DNA of 37,097 nt from Burkholderiaceae bacterium (GTDB lineage Bacteria > Pseudomonadota > Gammaproteobacteria > Burkholderiales > Burkholderiaceae), in NCBI GenBank assembly GCA_947461805.1, contig CANHMJ010000002.1, positions 1 through 37,097 of the forward strand, given 5' to 3'. The position numbers were made by a program, and so were the translations under genes. The notes below the pieces were generated by a model. The model made no database searches and was not told the DNA's origin. It saw nothing but the letters and a program-made list of their open reading frames with translations. This document shows, piece after piece, positions 7,836 through 14,761 of the stretch (position 1 is the stretch's first letter; each line of letters starts with the position of its first letter).

Positions 7836-9503
7836 ATGGCTACTGCAAAAGCCCCAGCAATGACCAAGGAAGAGCGGAAAGTTATCTTCGCTTCGTCATT
7901 GGGTACTGTATTTGAGTGGTATGACTTTTACTTGTATGGATCGTTAGCAGCCATTATTGCCAAACAGTTCTTTTCTGGACTGGACGAAGGATCGGCATTT
8001 ATTTTTGCCTTATTGGCATTTGCAGCTGGTTTTATCGTGCGCCCCTTTGGTGCTTTGGTGTTTGGTCGCCTCGGTGACTTAATTGGCCGAAAATACACAT
8101 TCTTAGTCACTATTGTGTTGATGGGTAGCGCTACCTTTTTAGTCGGTATATTGCCTACCTATGCAACCATTGGCGTTGCTGCACCAGTCATTTTGATTGC
8201 GTTGCGCATGCTCCAAGGCTTAGCCCTTGGCGGTGAGTACGGTGGCGCGGCTACTTATGTTGCTGAGCATGCTCCGCAAGGTAAGCGTGGCGCCTATACG
8301 GCCTGGATACAAACCACAGCAACATTGGGTTTATTTCTGTCCTTATTGGTTATTTTGTTTACCCGTGAATTGACTGGCCCTAATTTTGAAGTATGGGGCT
8401 GGAGGGTACCTTTTATTCTGTCTATCGTTTTGCTTGGCGTTTCTGTTTACATTCGACTTTCCATGAATGAATCGCCAGCCTTCAAAAAAATGAAGGAAGA
8501 AAACAAGCTTTCTAAGGCGCCTTTAACCGAGTCGTTTGCTGAGTGGAAGAACTTAAAGATTGTTATTTTGGCTTTGTTTGGCCTGGTAGCAGGGCAAGCG
8601 GTTGTTTGGTATACCGGTCAGTTCTATGCGCTGTTCTACCTAACGCAGGTACTCAAGGTAGACCCTAAAACAGCCAACTTATTGATTGCTGCTTCTTTGG
8701 TGATTGGAACGCCATTCTTTATCTTCTTTGGTAACTTGTCGGATAAGATCGGCCGCAAGCCCATCATTATGGCGGGCCTCTTGCTGGCAATCATTACGTA
8801 CATTCCAAATACGCCAGTATCGATTTTTAATGGCTTGACGCACTTTGCGAATCCAGCCCTTGAAAATGCTATGGCTAAATCACCGGCTAGCGTAACGGTC
8901 GATAAAAGCGAGTGTTCCTTCCAATTCAACCCGACCGGTACGGTTAAGTTCACTAGCTCATGCGATATTGCCAAGCAGGTTATGGCAAGCAACTCGGCTA
9001 GCTACACCACGGTCGATGGAGCTCCAGGATCAACTGCCATCGTGAAGATTGGCGAGGTTGAAATTGAAGGTTATAGCGCCAAGGGTTTATCGGGTGATGA
9101 GCTAAAGGCAAAAGATGCAGCCTTTAAGAAAGCCATTCGTACCGCTCTGAATGATGCCGGTTATCCAGCAAAGGCGGATTCCAGCGCTATTAACTACCCT
9201 ATGGTGTTAGCGCTGTTGGTATTGCTGGTGATCTATGTCACGATGGTTTATGCGCCGATTGCTGCAATGCTGGTTGAGATGTTCCCAACCCGTATTCGCT
9301 ACACGTCGATGTCATTGCCATATCACATTGGTAACGGCTGGTTTGGCGGCTTGATGCCTACCATTGCGTTTGCCTTGGTTGCACAGAACGGTAATATTTA
9401 CTATGGTCTGTGGTATCCGATCATTATTGCCGGTATGACATTCATCATTGGTATGCTGTTTGTAAAAGAAACCAAAGATGTTGATATCTATGCGCGTGAT
9501 TAA
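7836..9503 (+). CDS. MHS-family MFS transporter with large periplasmic insert
   Basis: Predicted inner-membrane proton symporter of the metabolite:H+ symport group (citrate, proline/betaine, alpha-ketoglutarate and similar substrates). It has 555 aa. MFS motif A is visible twice, GRLGDLIGRKY (77-87) and GNLSDKIGRKP (299-309), and the N-terminal FEWYDFYLYG is typical of the group. Between the ninth and tenth membrane segments (about 326-453) lies a hydrophilic insert of roughly 125 residues with two cysteines (C360, C376), which should face the periplasm and could form a disulfide; standard MHS proteins are about 430 aa. A terminator follows closely. Substrate is unknown. Related beta-proteobacterial proteins with this insert exist to my memory, so it is not necessarily unique. 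Confidence 0.88.
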   Translation: MATAKAPAMTKEERKVIFASSLGTVFEWYDFYLYGSLAAIIAKQFFSGLDEGSAFIFALLAFAAGFIVRPFGALVFGRLGDLIGRKYTFLVTIVLMGSATFLVGILPTYATIGVAAPVILIALRMLQGLALGGEYGGAATYVAEHAPQGKRGAYTAWIQTTATLGLFLSLLVILFTRELTGPNFEVWGWRVPFILSIVLLGVSVYIRLSMNESPAFKKMKEENKLSKAPLTESFAEWKNLKIVILALFGLVAGQAVVWYTGQFYALFYLTQVLKVDPKTANLLIAASLVIGTPFFIFFGNLSDKIGRKPIIMAGLLLAIITYIPNTPVSIFNGLTHFANPALENAMAKSPASVTVDKSECSFQFNPTGTVKFTSSCDIAKQVMASNSASYTTVDGAPGSTAIVKIGEVEIEGYSAKGLSGDELKAKDAAFKKAIRTALNDAGYPAKADSSAINYPMVLALLVLLVIYVTMVYAPIAAMLVEMFPTRIRYTSMSLPYHIGNGWFGGLMPTIAFALVAQNGNIYYGLWYPIIIAGMTFIIGMLFVKETKDVDIYARD

Positions 9504-9522
9504 GTTATTGCGTTACTGAAAG

Positions 9523-9552
9523 AAAAACCCCGCTGATGCAGCGGGGTTTTTT
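9523..9552 (+). terminator. Intrinsic terminator after the MFS gene
   Basis: The arms aaaaaccccgct and agcggggtttttt form a ~12-bp stem with a 5-nt loop (gatgc) and a T-run, starting 20 bp after the MFS stop. The A-run on the left flank means it could also work for the leftward gene ending at 9562, that is, bidirectionally. Confidence 0.9.
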
Positions 9553-9561
9553 ATTGGCAAA

Positions 9562-9747
9562 TTATTTTTGTTCGGCTGGCTTTGATTCTTTATTTTCTTT
9601 TGCTTCTTTAGATTGATCATGCGCCTGAGTTGCCTCGGCTCCGTGTTTTTCGCCGCCCATATCAATGGGCTCATCGCTTACGGCCAATAGATATCCTGTG
9701 GCTGCCAACAAAATTAGTACTGTAATTGCAATTGCTTTATTACTCAT
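9562..9747 (-). CDS. Small single-pass membrane protein with charged tail
   Basis: 61 aa from ATG 9747, chosen because a strong AGGAGGGG lies just upstream; the longer in-frame extension to 9819 lacks support. One N-terminal hydrophobic helix (about residues 4-22) is followed by a hydrophilic tail rich in Lys, Glu and Gln (HDQSKEAKENKESK). It would be anchored in the inner membrane; tail side not determined. It is last of three leftward genes encoding small membrane proteins that share the promoter region near 10523. Not recognised as a named family. Confidence 0.6.
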   Translation of the reverse strand: MSNKAIAITVLILLAATGYLLAVSDEPIDMGGEKHGAEATQAHDQSKEAKENKESKPAEQK

Positions 9748-9772
9748 AACATCCCCTCCTAAGATAAGTGCA

Positions 9773-9964
9773 TCAGATAAATAGAAAAATGCCGTACATG
9801 GACAGCAAAACCACAGCAAATATGACCAGTAATTTTTTGAGGTAATGGCTTAACTCATTGGTGGTATGTTCTTTGCTAGGAAAGTACACGTCGTATTTTT
9901 TCCACGCTAGAACACCTAAGCCAACAGGCAATAAAATACCAAGCATAAAAATGAGAATAGTCAT
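9773..9964 (-). CDS. Small two-helix membrane protein
   Basis: 63 aa from ATG 9964 (a TTG one codon earlier is less likely). Two hydrophobic segments, about 2-20 and 44-62, flank a polar loop (KKYDVYFPSKEHTTNE). It begins 10 bp after the stop of the upstream membrane gene and ends 25 bp before the next, so the three form one transcription unit. No family recognised. The compact operon next to a regulator and transporter suggests envelope or transport accessory roles, but that is only context. Confidence 0.55.
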   Translation of the reverse strand: MTILIFMLGILLPVGLGVLAWKKYDVYFPSKEHTTNELSHYLKKLLVIFAVVLLSMYGIFLFI

Positions 9965-9974
9965 CAAAAGCCTT

Positions 9975-10523
9975 TTATGGGGAATGGTGTTTTTGTATCT
10001 TCTTTACAAATCGGTTTAAGAACATCAGCAAATACAGGAAGATAAAAGAGCCGACTACGTTGGCAGCAAACGCCATCGTTAATTGGTCTATGCCATAAGG
10101 CTTATCTGCCATATAAAAGTAGACATTACGAAATAGGGCGGTTAGGTAAGAATGTAAAAAAACCAGATAGCAAAGTTGCGTGAAATGAACATCATCAAAA
10201 TCATCTTGTTTTTTATACGCACTAAGCCAGTATCGGTAGGCAATCATGGGCGCAAGGGAGGATAAAATGCTAAGGTATGTCGCATCAATTAGGCTATAGT
10301 CGCGGAGAAAAATTTCCCCGATAAAGTATCCAATCAGGATGCCCCAAAATCCAACCCAGCCAAAGGTAATGATGGCAACAAGCCGTAATCCAGAGAGCCA
10401 ATAGACAAAATAAATTAATTCATCGGTATTCAAGCCTAAGTAGCCTTGATTGATTGACTCTAGGGCTAACCAAAAGCTGGCAATAAAGCCTACAAGAATT
10501 AGGTCTTTTGACCTGTTGTTCAT
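9975..10523 (-). CDS. Polytopic membrane protein, MASE1-like flavour
   Basis: 182 aa with about five hydrophobic segments (near 8-25, 48-70, 83-100, 117-135 and 150-168). The GWVGFWGILIGYFIGE stretch recalls the MASE1-type sensory membrane domain, which is normally fused to a GGDEF or kinase output domain; here it stands alone. First gene of the leftward three-gene unit. Its start ATG (10523) lies five bases from the attattaataat palindrome (10528-10539) and is divergent from the MarR-like regulator. Function unknown. Confidence 0.6.
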   Translation of the reverse strand: MNNRSKDLILVGFIASFWLALESINQGYLGLNTDELIYFVYWLSGLRLVAIITFGWVGFWGILIGYFIGEIFLRDYSLIDATYLSILSSLAPMIAYRYWLSAYKKQDDFDDVHFTQLCYLVFLHSYLTALFRNVYFYMADKPYGIDQLTMAFAANVVGSFIFLYLLMFLNRFVKKIQKHHSP

Positions 10524-10527
10524 GGAT

Positions 10528-10539
10528 ATTATTAATAAT
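10528..10539. promoter_or_regulatory. Palindrome attattaataat, candidate operator between divergent genes
   Basis: A perfect 12-bp palindrome identical to the one at 7767-7778. Downstream, gaattatgctaatat (10552-10566) resembles the neighbouring palindrome of that other site and also supplies possible -10 hexamers for the regulator. The position between divergent genes favours an operator. AT-rich palindromes do arise by chance in promoter DNA. Confidence 0.35.
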
Positions 10540-10626
10540 TATTAGGAAAAAGAATTATGCTAATATACCATGTGATTTGTTGCTATCCTATTGATATTGC
10601 TACTAGAACATACAAGAGACTCGCAT

Positions 10627-10974
10627 TTGAAGACAACCATCCAAAACGCCTATTTTCGTTTTAATAAGCTCATGGAGACCATGGAGCAGGGTCCATCCTT
10701 CCCGAAATTAGATGACATTGAGCGTAAATTGCTGAATTCCATCGCTGAGGCATCGCTATCTGGCAAACCCTTTTTGATATCAGACGTCATTTTTGCTAAT
10801 AGCATTGGCTCTCCCGCTACATTGAGTCGCAGGCTTACTAGCTTGGTCGATAAAGAGTTGATTGTGTACAGTTCTTATGATGACAATCGTAAGAAATTTC
10901 TAGAGCTGACGCCCAAGTCAAAAAAATACTTTGCGAAATTGAGTGAGCTTGTATTACAGGCTAGCAAAAAGTAA
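10627..10974 (+). CDS. MarR-like winged-helix transcriptional regulator
   Basis: About 116 aa from TTG 10627 (a TTG at 10591 would give 127 aa; neither has a strong ribosome site, and the first ATG, at 10672, would cut into the first helix). The middle carries a winged helix-turn-helix: SDVIFANSIGSPATL then SRRLTSLVDKELI as recognition helix, then a wing (YSSYDDNRKKFLELT), and a C-terminal dimerisation helix. MarR-type proteins bind palindromes near their own promoter, usually as repressors relieved by a ligand. The twin palindromes at 7767 and 10528 are plausible targets, linking it to the MFS transporter and the membrane-protein operon. Ligand unknown. Confidence 0.65.
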   Translation: MKTTIQNAYFRFNKLMETMEQGPSFPKLDDIERKLLNSIAEASLSGKPFLISDVIFANSIGSPATLSRRLTSLVDKELIVYSSYDDNRKKFLELTPKSKKYFAKLSELVLQASKK

Positions 10975-11034
10975 GCCATTAACGTCGGACTAAAGGGGTA
11001 TCCCTCTTGGTCTGCGCCATTCGCAGGCTAGAAG

Positions 11035-11397
11035 TTAGCCTTTGGCAGATCGATAGTGCCGAGAAAAATTAGCGATCGATGAAAATCCGAGGATGACCAG
11101 TATTGCCGCCGTTATAAAGGCATCGGTAACATTGAAAAGGGCTGCAAAGTCTGGAGTTAGCCAAGTTGCCATCAGAATTCCGCTGCTGGTTAGAAAAACC
11201 ACCCAATACTGCGGTACAAACAAGCCAATCGTGATGGCAAGGATCACCAAGATGATGTCGCCAGTCAACAAATCCACTTCCTTAAAAATAGCTGCGGTAC
11301 TGGCAAGCTCTAAATACTGCCCAGCAAGGTAATAGGCAATCACAATCAAGATTGCAAGCGCATTAGGAAGATAGGGTTTAAGGGTATTGGGGTTCAT
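11035..11397 (-). CDS. Small integral membrane protein, unknown
   Basis: About 120 aa from ATG 11397 (an in-frame ATG at 11418 would add seven residues). Four hydrophobic segments are visible, roughly 10-27, 43-60, 62-80 and 90-107, with short loops and a basic tail (RHYRSAKG). No family recognised. It is divergent from the glycosyltransferase gene and stands alone. The 60 bp to its left contain only a weak hairpin (aggg gtat ccct) without a T-run. Confidence 0.55.
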   Translation of the reverse strand: MNPNTLKPYLPNALAILIVIAYYLAGQYLELASTAAIFKEVDLLTGDIILVILAITIGLFVPQYWVVFLTSSGILMATWLTPDFAALFNVTDAFITAAILVILGFSSIANFSRHYRSAKG

Positions 11398-11492
11398 ATG
11401 ACCAGACGTACTGATCACTTAATTATAAGCCCTGCATCTCTATTTTATGGGCTGTCAAGAAAGAGTCGCAATACTGTGCTCTAATCGCGCCC

Positions 11493-12158
11493 ATGATTAC
11501 AGTTGTTATCGCCTCGTACCAGTACGGGCACCTCGCAGCACATTGCATCGAATCGCTGCTGTCGCAAAGCCGCATGCCGGAACGCATTCTATTTGTGGAT
11601 GATGGCGCGCATGACTGCGCGCATCTGCCGCTGCTGTATCCCGATATCGAATTTATTTTGCGCCCACACAATTTAGGTACGGTGGCCAACTTTCAAGACA
11701 TGCTGTCGCGGGTTGAAACCAAGTACGTACTCTTTATCGGGGCTGACAATTGGTTGCGTTCTGATTCGATTGAATTGCTGACTGCCCATGCGGGTGCAGA
11801 TATTGTGACCTATGACATTGTGGTGACTGGCGAGCTCAAGGCAGAGATTACGTTGCGCGTTCCTGGCCAAACCCAGCTGCATCAGGGCGATTTATATTGG
11901 GATCGGCAGGGATTGCACCATGGCTCAATGATGTATCGCACTGCACTCGGTAAACAGATTGGCTACCACAAGCGCTTTGCTGAGCGTTCCAATCCCCAAG
12001 AAGACTGGAATCTCTGGGATAAGATGCGAGAGCAGGGTGCTTCCGTTTCCAGTATTCAAGAAGGCTTGCTGTACTACCGCCGTCACCGTGAAAACTTCTT
12101 AAAGTACGGTGTGGCCGATTACGCGCCACACCTTCAGGAGCTGGCATTGCAGGAGTAA
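11493..12158 (+). CDS. Glycosyltransferase family 2 (GT-A fold)
   Basis: 221 aa, cytoplasmic. The N-terminus MITVVIASYQYG and the sugar-nucleotide-binding VDDGA are classic GT2 features. RPHNLGTVANFQ and the metal-site-like FIGADNW (in place of the usual DxD) follow. The C-terminal part has an ED in NPQEDWNLWDKM, typical of the catalytic base region, and the YYRRHRENF end seen in many family 2 enzymes. It is short, without a membrane anchor. Donor and acceptor cannot be told; cell-surface polysaccharide is the usual role. It is not in an obvious polysaccharide cluster. It is convergent with the folB-like gene 10 bp away. Confidence 0.8.
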   Translation: MITVVIASYQYGHLAAHCIESLLSQSRMPERILFVDDGAHDCAHLPLLYPDIEFILRPHNLGTVANFQDMLSRVETKYVLFIGADNWLRSDSIELLTAHAGADIVTYDIVVTGELKAEITLRVPGQTQLHQGDLYWDRQGLHHGSMMYRTALGKQIGYHKRFAERSNPQEDWNLWDKMREQGASVSSIQEGLLYYRRHRENFLKYGVADYAPHLQELALQE

Positions 12159-12168
12159 GCCGTTCGCT

Positions 12169-12564
12169 TTACTCGTTGAGTGCTCGTAATTGATTCAGGG
12201 CAGCTTCGTCGAGGTGTAGTTTGACTCCCAGTGATCCAGAGCCATTGTGTACAGGGCTTTTGCACAAGCCGATTTCCAATGCAATGATTTCAGAATAAAT
12301 AGAACACGCCTGAGCAATTCGGCTAATGAGGCGCTCTTGGGTTTCGTAATGGCAATCTCCGGCGAGGCGATCAATTTCAAGTATCAGCGGATCATAGTCA
12401 AAAACATATTCCATGCCGTCTTGCCTAATTAAAACTAGGCTTGCATCAATCCAGAGACTGAGAGTGAGCAGGTGATTATCTGCTACGGTGTCACCTGGCT
12501 GGTACGTGCCTATCTTGGTACGGAGTTTTAGGTCTTTAAGTTCAATAGAGGCTGTTATGGTCAT
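12169..12564 (-). CDS. FolB-like dihydroneopterin aldolase/epimerase family protein
   Basis: 131 aa from ATG 12564; the longer open frame upstream is a shadow of the chromate gene. It has the T-fold pattern of FolB: start IELKDLKLRTKIGTYQ, a tyrosine in FDYDPL matching the family's active-site Tyr, and the lysine in LCKSPV matching the conserved catalytic Lys. The glutamate normally found in the loop after the first strand is not obvious (GDTVADNHL instead), so activity may differ. Canonical FolB cleaves dihydroneopterin in folate synthesis. It is last gene of a leftward unit, 23 bp after the chromate transporter. A paralog or a degenerate variant is possible. Confidence 0.65.
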   Translation of the reverse strand: MTITASIELKDLKLRTKIGTYQPGDTVADNHLLTLSLWIDASLVLIRQDGMEYVFDYDPLILEIDRLAGDCHYETQERLISRIAQACSIYSEIIALEIGLCKSPVHNGSGSLGVKLHLDEAALNQLRALNE

Positions 12565-12587
12565 GGGAATAGTGGCGTAGAAATAAA

Positions 12588-13106
12588 TTACAGCAATTGC
12601 GGAATGGCAAATAGCATTCCAGCCGCCACAATAACGAGGACTGGATTGACTTTGGTGCGGACTAAGACAATAAAGGCGATGAGAGCAAGACCAAAGGTAG
12701 CGGGGGTAACGGCTGCGGCCTTGCCAACCGCATAAACTCCAGAGACCATTAAGCCAATCGAGATTGGCTCCAGTGCATTTTGAATGGCTCGGCGCCAAGG
12801 GCTTTCACCCATTTTCATCCACAGGCGACCTACAAATAAGCACAAGACGCTGGATGGAATAAAGAAGGATAAAAAAACGACGGCAGCGCCGAGCATTCCA
12901 GCCACTTGCAAGCCAATCACCAGCACCATCAGCATATTGGGTCCTGGTGCCAATTGACCCAGGCTATAGATATGTACAAATCGATCGTGCGTTAAGCCAA
13001 ACTCATGCAATAAGATCGATTGCATTTCAGGGAGAACGGCAGTTCCGCCTCCGACCGCAAGCAAGGACAGCAATCCAAACGTCAAGGCAAGGTGAACTAG
13101 AAGCAT
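12588..13106 (-). CDS. Chromate transporter, short-chain CHR subunit (second half)
   Basis: 172 aa, hydrophobic, about five to six membrane segments. It carries the CHR-domain signature region: LLAVGGGTAVLPEMQ near the N-terminus and YSLGQLAPGPNMLMV. It is one of a pair of half-size CHR proteins. Full-length ChrA contains both halves, whereas short-chain versions work as heterodimers encoded by adjacent genes. The ATG at 13106 directly follows the TAA of the upstream half (TAAATG), giving tight coupling. The family effluxes chromate in some bacteria; other oxyanion substrates have been suggested. Confidence 0.85.
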   Translation of the reverse strand: MLLVHLALTFGLLSLLAVGGGTAVLPEMQSILLHEFGLTHDRFVHIYSLGQLAPGPNMLMVLVIGLQVAGMLGAAVVFLSFFIPSSVLCLFVGRLWMKMGESPWRRAIQNALEPISIGLMVSGVYAVGKAAAVTPATFGLALIAFIVLVRTKVNPVLVIVAAGMLFAIPQLL

Positions 13107-13685
13107 TTAGGCACTGCCTTTGGGGCGATAAATAAAAAGGCTGATGGGAGCCATAAGCGCAAGCACTTCCAGCAGCGGCAGTTTTACGATACTCATTAAA
13201 ACAAAAGTAGCTGTAATCAAGATGAGGGAGATGGGCTTTTTCCAATGCTCGTCACCAATCCGATAGGTGACTGCGGCAAGAAGGCCGGTAGCGCCAGCAG
13301 CAATGCCCGTTAACAATAAAACCGTAATCGCGTGATCGGTTAGTGCGGTATAGACAAAGCCCAGCATCAGAACGAGGGTAGAGCCAGGCAATACCAGTCC
13401 AAGTAAGGCAATGATTGATCCCTTGATGCCTCTTAAGTAGTCGCCGGTTAAGATCGCCAAATTGACAGAGTTCAGGCCGGGCATCGTTTGACTGATGGCC
13501 AGGTAAGCCATAAATTGATCGGCATTAAGCCACTTGCGTTTCTCGACTAGCAGGATCCGCTCGTAGGCAATAATACCGCCACCAAAACTGACGGCACCCA
13601 CCATTAAAAACTGCAGAAACAAGTCGAGCAGTGGAACGGCTTTCTGCGTGAGGCTTTGAGCTGGGGTCGGAGCCGAGTTGAGCAC
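13107..13685 (-). CDS. Chromate transporter, short-chain CHR subunit (first half)
   Basis: Half-size CHR protein with AVSFGGGIIAYERI near the N-terminus and ISQTMPGLNSVNLAI, the paired motif to the other half. About 193 aa from GTG 13685, which lies 7 bp after the stop of the CYTH-like gene with GGAATAAG upstream. A TTG at 13736 would lengthen it but overlap that gene by 44 bp. About five membrane segments. With the next gene it should form the complete antiparallel transporter. The operon continues into folB. Confidence 0.83.
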   Translation of the reverse strand: MLNSAPTPAQSLTQKAVPLLDLFLQFLMVGAVSFGGGIIAYERILLVEKRKWLNADQFMAYLAISQTMPGLNSVNLAILTGDYLRGIKGSIIALLGLVLPGSTLVLMLGFVYTALTDHAITVLLLTGIAAGATGLLAAVTYRIGDEHWKKPISLILITATFVLMSIVKLPLLEVLALMAPISLFIYRPKGSA

Positions 13686-13692
13686 GACGGGC

Positions 13693-14523
13693 TTATTCCG
13701 GCTTGCCGTATACCAAGGCGGTTTTAGTGCTGCCAATCTCTAGCCAATTTTCAAGCTCAAACTGCAGTGCACTAAAAAATGCATCGGCCCGTTTATGGGC
13801 CTTTACTTGACTACGATTTTCATCGGTAACGCGGTAGGCAAAGGCCAGCTCACCCACAATGGGATCCCCGACGCTGCGCATCCAGATGGCGATTTCACAA
13901 TGGGCTTGGACCCCATCACCAAACACTAAATTACCTAATGGCAAACAGGCTTCAAGGATCTTATTGGTGCTACCACCCACAATGCGGATTGGCGTCTTCT
14001 TTTCGAGGGATTCAATTTCCAGTTTCGGAAAAAACCGGGTAATGCCTGTAAAACTGCGATCAAAGATGTTGTCGAGCAATACCGCATCTAATATTGCATT
14101 GTGCGAATACAAGACGCGCGTTGAACCCAGTTTATCGCCGCGCAGTATTTCCTCTTTTAAACGCAGACGGTACTTCAACCCTTTTTTTGGAGTGGGGTCT
14201 ATGGCGATAGCGTCCTTGATCTCATGCGAGCGATGCTTTAAAGTCACCTCACACCAATCGTCCACCCAGATGTTTTGACGCGATTCGCGTACGCGCAGAA
14301 TAAGGTTGTTTTGCCGAAAGTGCTCGCTAGCCGTATCGTAAAAATAGATATTGCGCAATGCAGTGCTGGCATTGTCTAGATGAAAAAATCCGACCTTCTT
14401 CTTGCTGCAAAAGAGCCGAATTTGCTCACTCAATTTAGTGATGCGGCTTAAGCGATCGAGGCCTTGCGGCTTAATCAAGAGCTTGAATTCACGATTGGTA
14501 ATGCGTTTGTGTGGCTTAGTCAT
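13693..14523 (-). CDS. CYTH-like domain protein, unknown function
   Basis: 276 aa from ATG 14523 (an in-frame ATG at 14586 exists; neither has a clear ribosome site). The middle reads like a CYTH/triphosphate-tunnel fold: NIYFYDTASEHF, LILRVRESR, WCEVTLKHR and then KYRLRLKEEI, i.e. alternating basic and acidic strands with the FYDT...LRVR...TLK rhythm of the family. The N-terminal ExExK signature is not evident; FKLLIK occupies that place. CYTH enzymes hydrolyse or cyclise triphosphates (thiamine-triphosphatase, class IV adenylate cyclase, tripolyphosphatase). Assignment is by pattern only. It is first gene of the chromate/folB operon. Confidence 0.5.
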   Translation of the reverse strand: MTKPHKRITNREFKLLIKPQGLDRLSRITKLSEQIRLFCSKKKVGFFHLDNASTALRNIYFYDTASEHFRQNNLILRVRESRQNIWVDDWCEVTLKHRSHEIKDAIAIDPTPKKGLKYRLRLKEEILRGDKLGSTRVLYSHNAILDAVLLDNIFDRSFTGITRFFPKLEIESLEKKTPIRIVGGSTNKILEACLPLGNLVFGDGVQAHCEIAIWMRSVGDPIVGELAFAYRVTDENRSQVKAHKRADAFFSALQFELENWLEIGSTKTALVYGKPE

Positions 14524-14761
14524 GCAAAGTAGGATTTTTGGTGTGGCGATGCTTTCTATCCTAATGGTAATGCAGCGATCGCCCATAATCTCGGCATTAC
14601 TCTAAAAAATCTCAATGCAATCAATTATTTAAGTTAGTTCGGGTATACGCTTACGCACCAAGAGAGTGAATTGCATTGAAATGGTTTAGGCTTATAAATT
14701 GAATGGGTATCCACTTCCCGGCGTGGGGAGGTGCGCCTTCTGAATGTTCTAAGTATGCGAG

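Noticed and set aside
10975..11034. Hairpin aggg-gtat-ccct as a terminator after the MarR-like gene
   Set aside because: The stem is short and no T-run follows in either direction.
12565..12798. N-terminal extension of the FolB-like frame
   Set aside because: It overlaps the second chromate transporter gene antiphase and has Cys/Trp/Ser-rich shadow composition; ATG 12564 marks the fold start.
14690..14735. Hairpin acttccc-N5-gggaggt upstream of the Tgl-like gene as a riboswitch
   Set aside because: Short stem with a G-T pair and no recognisable aptamer core.
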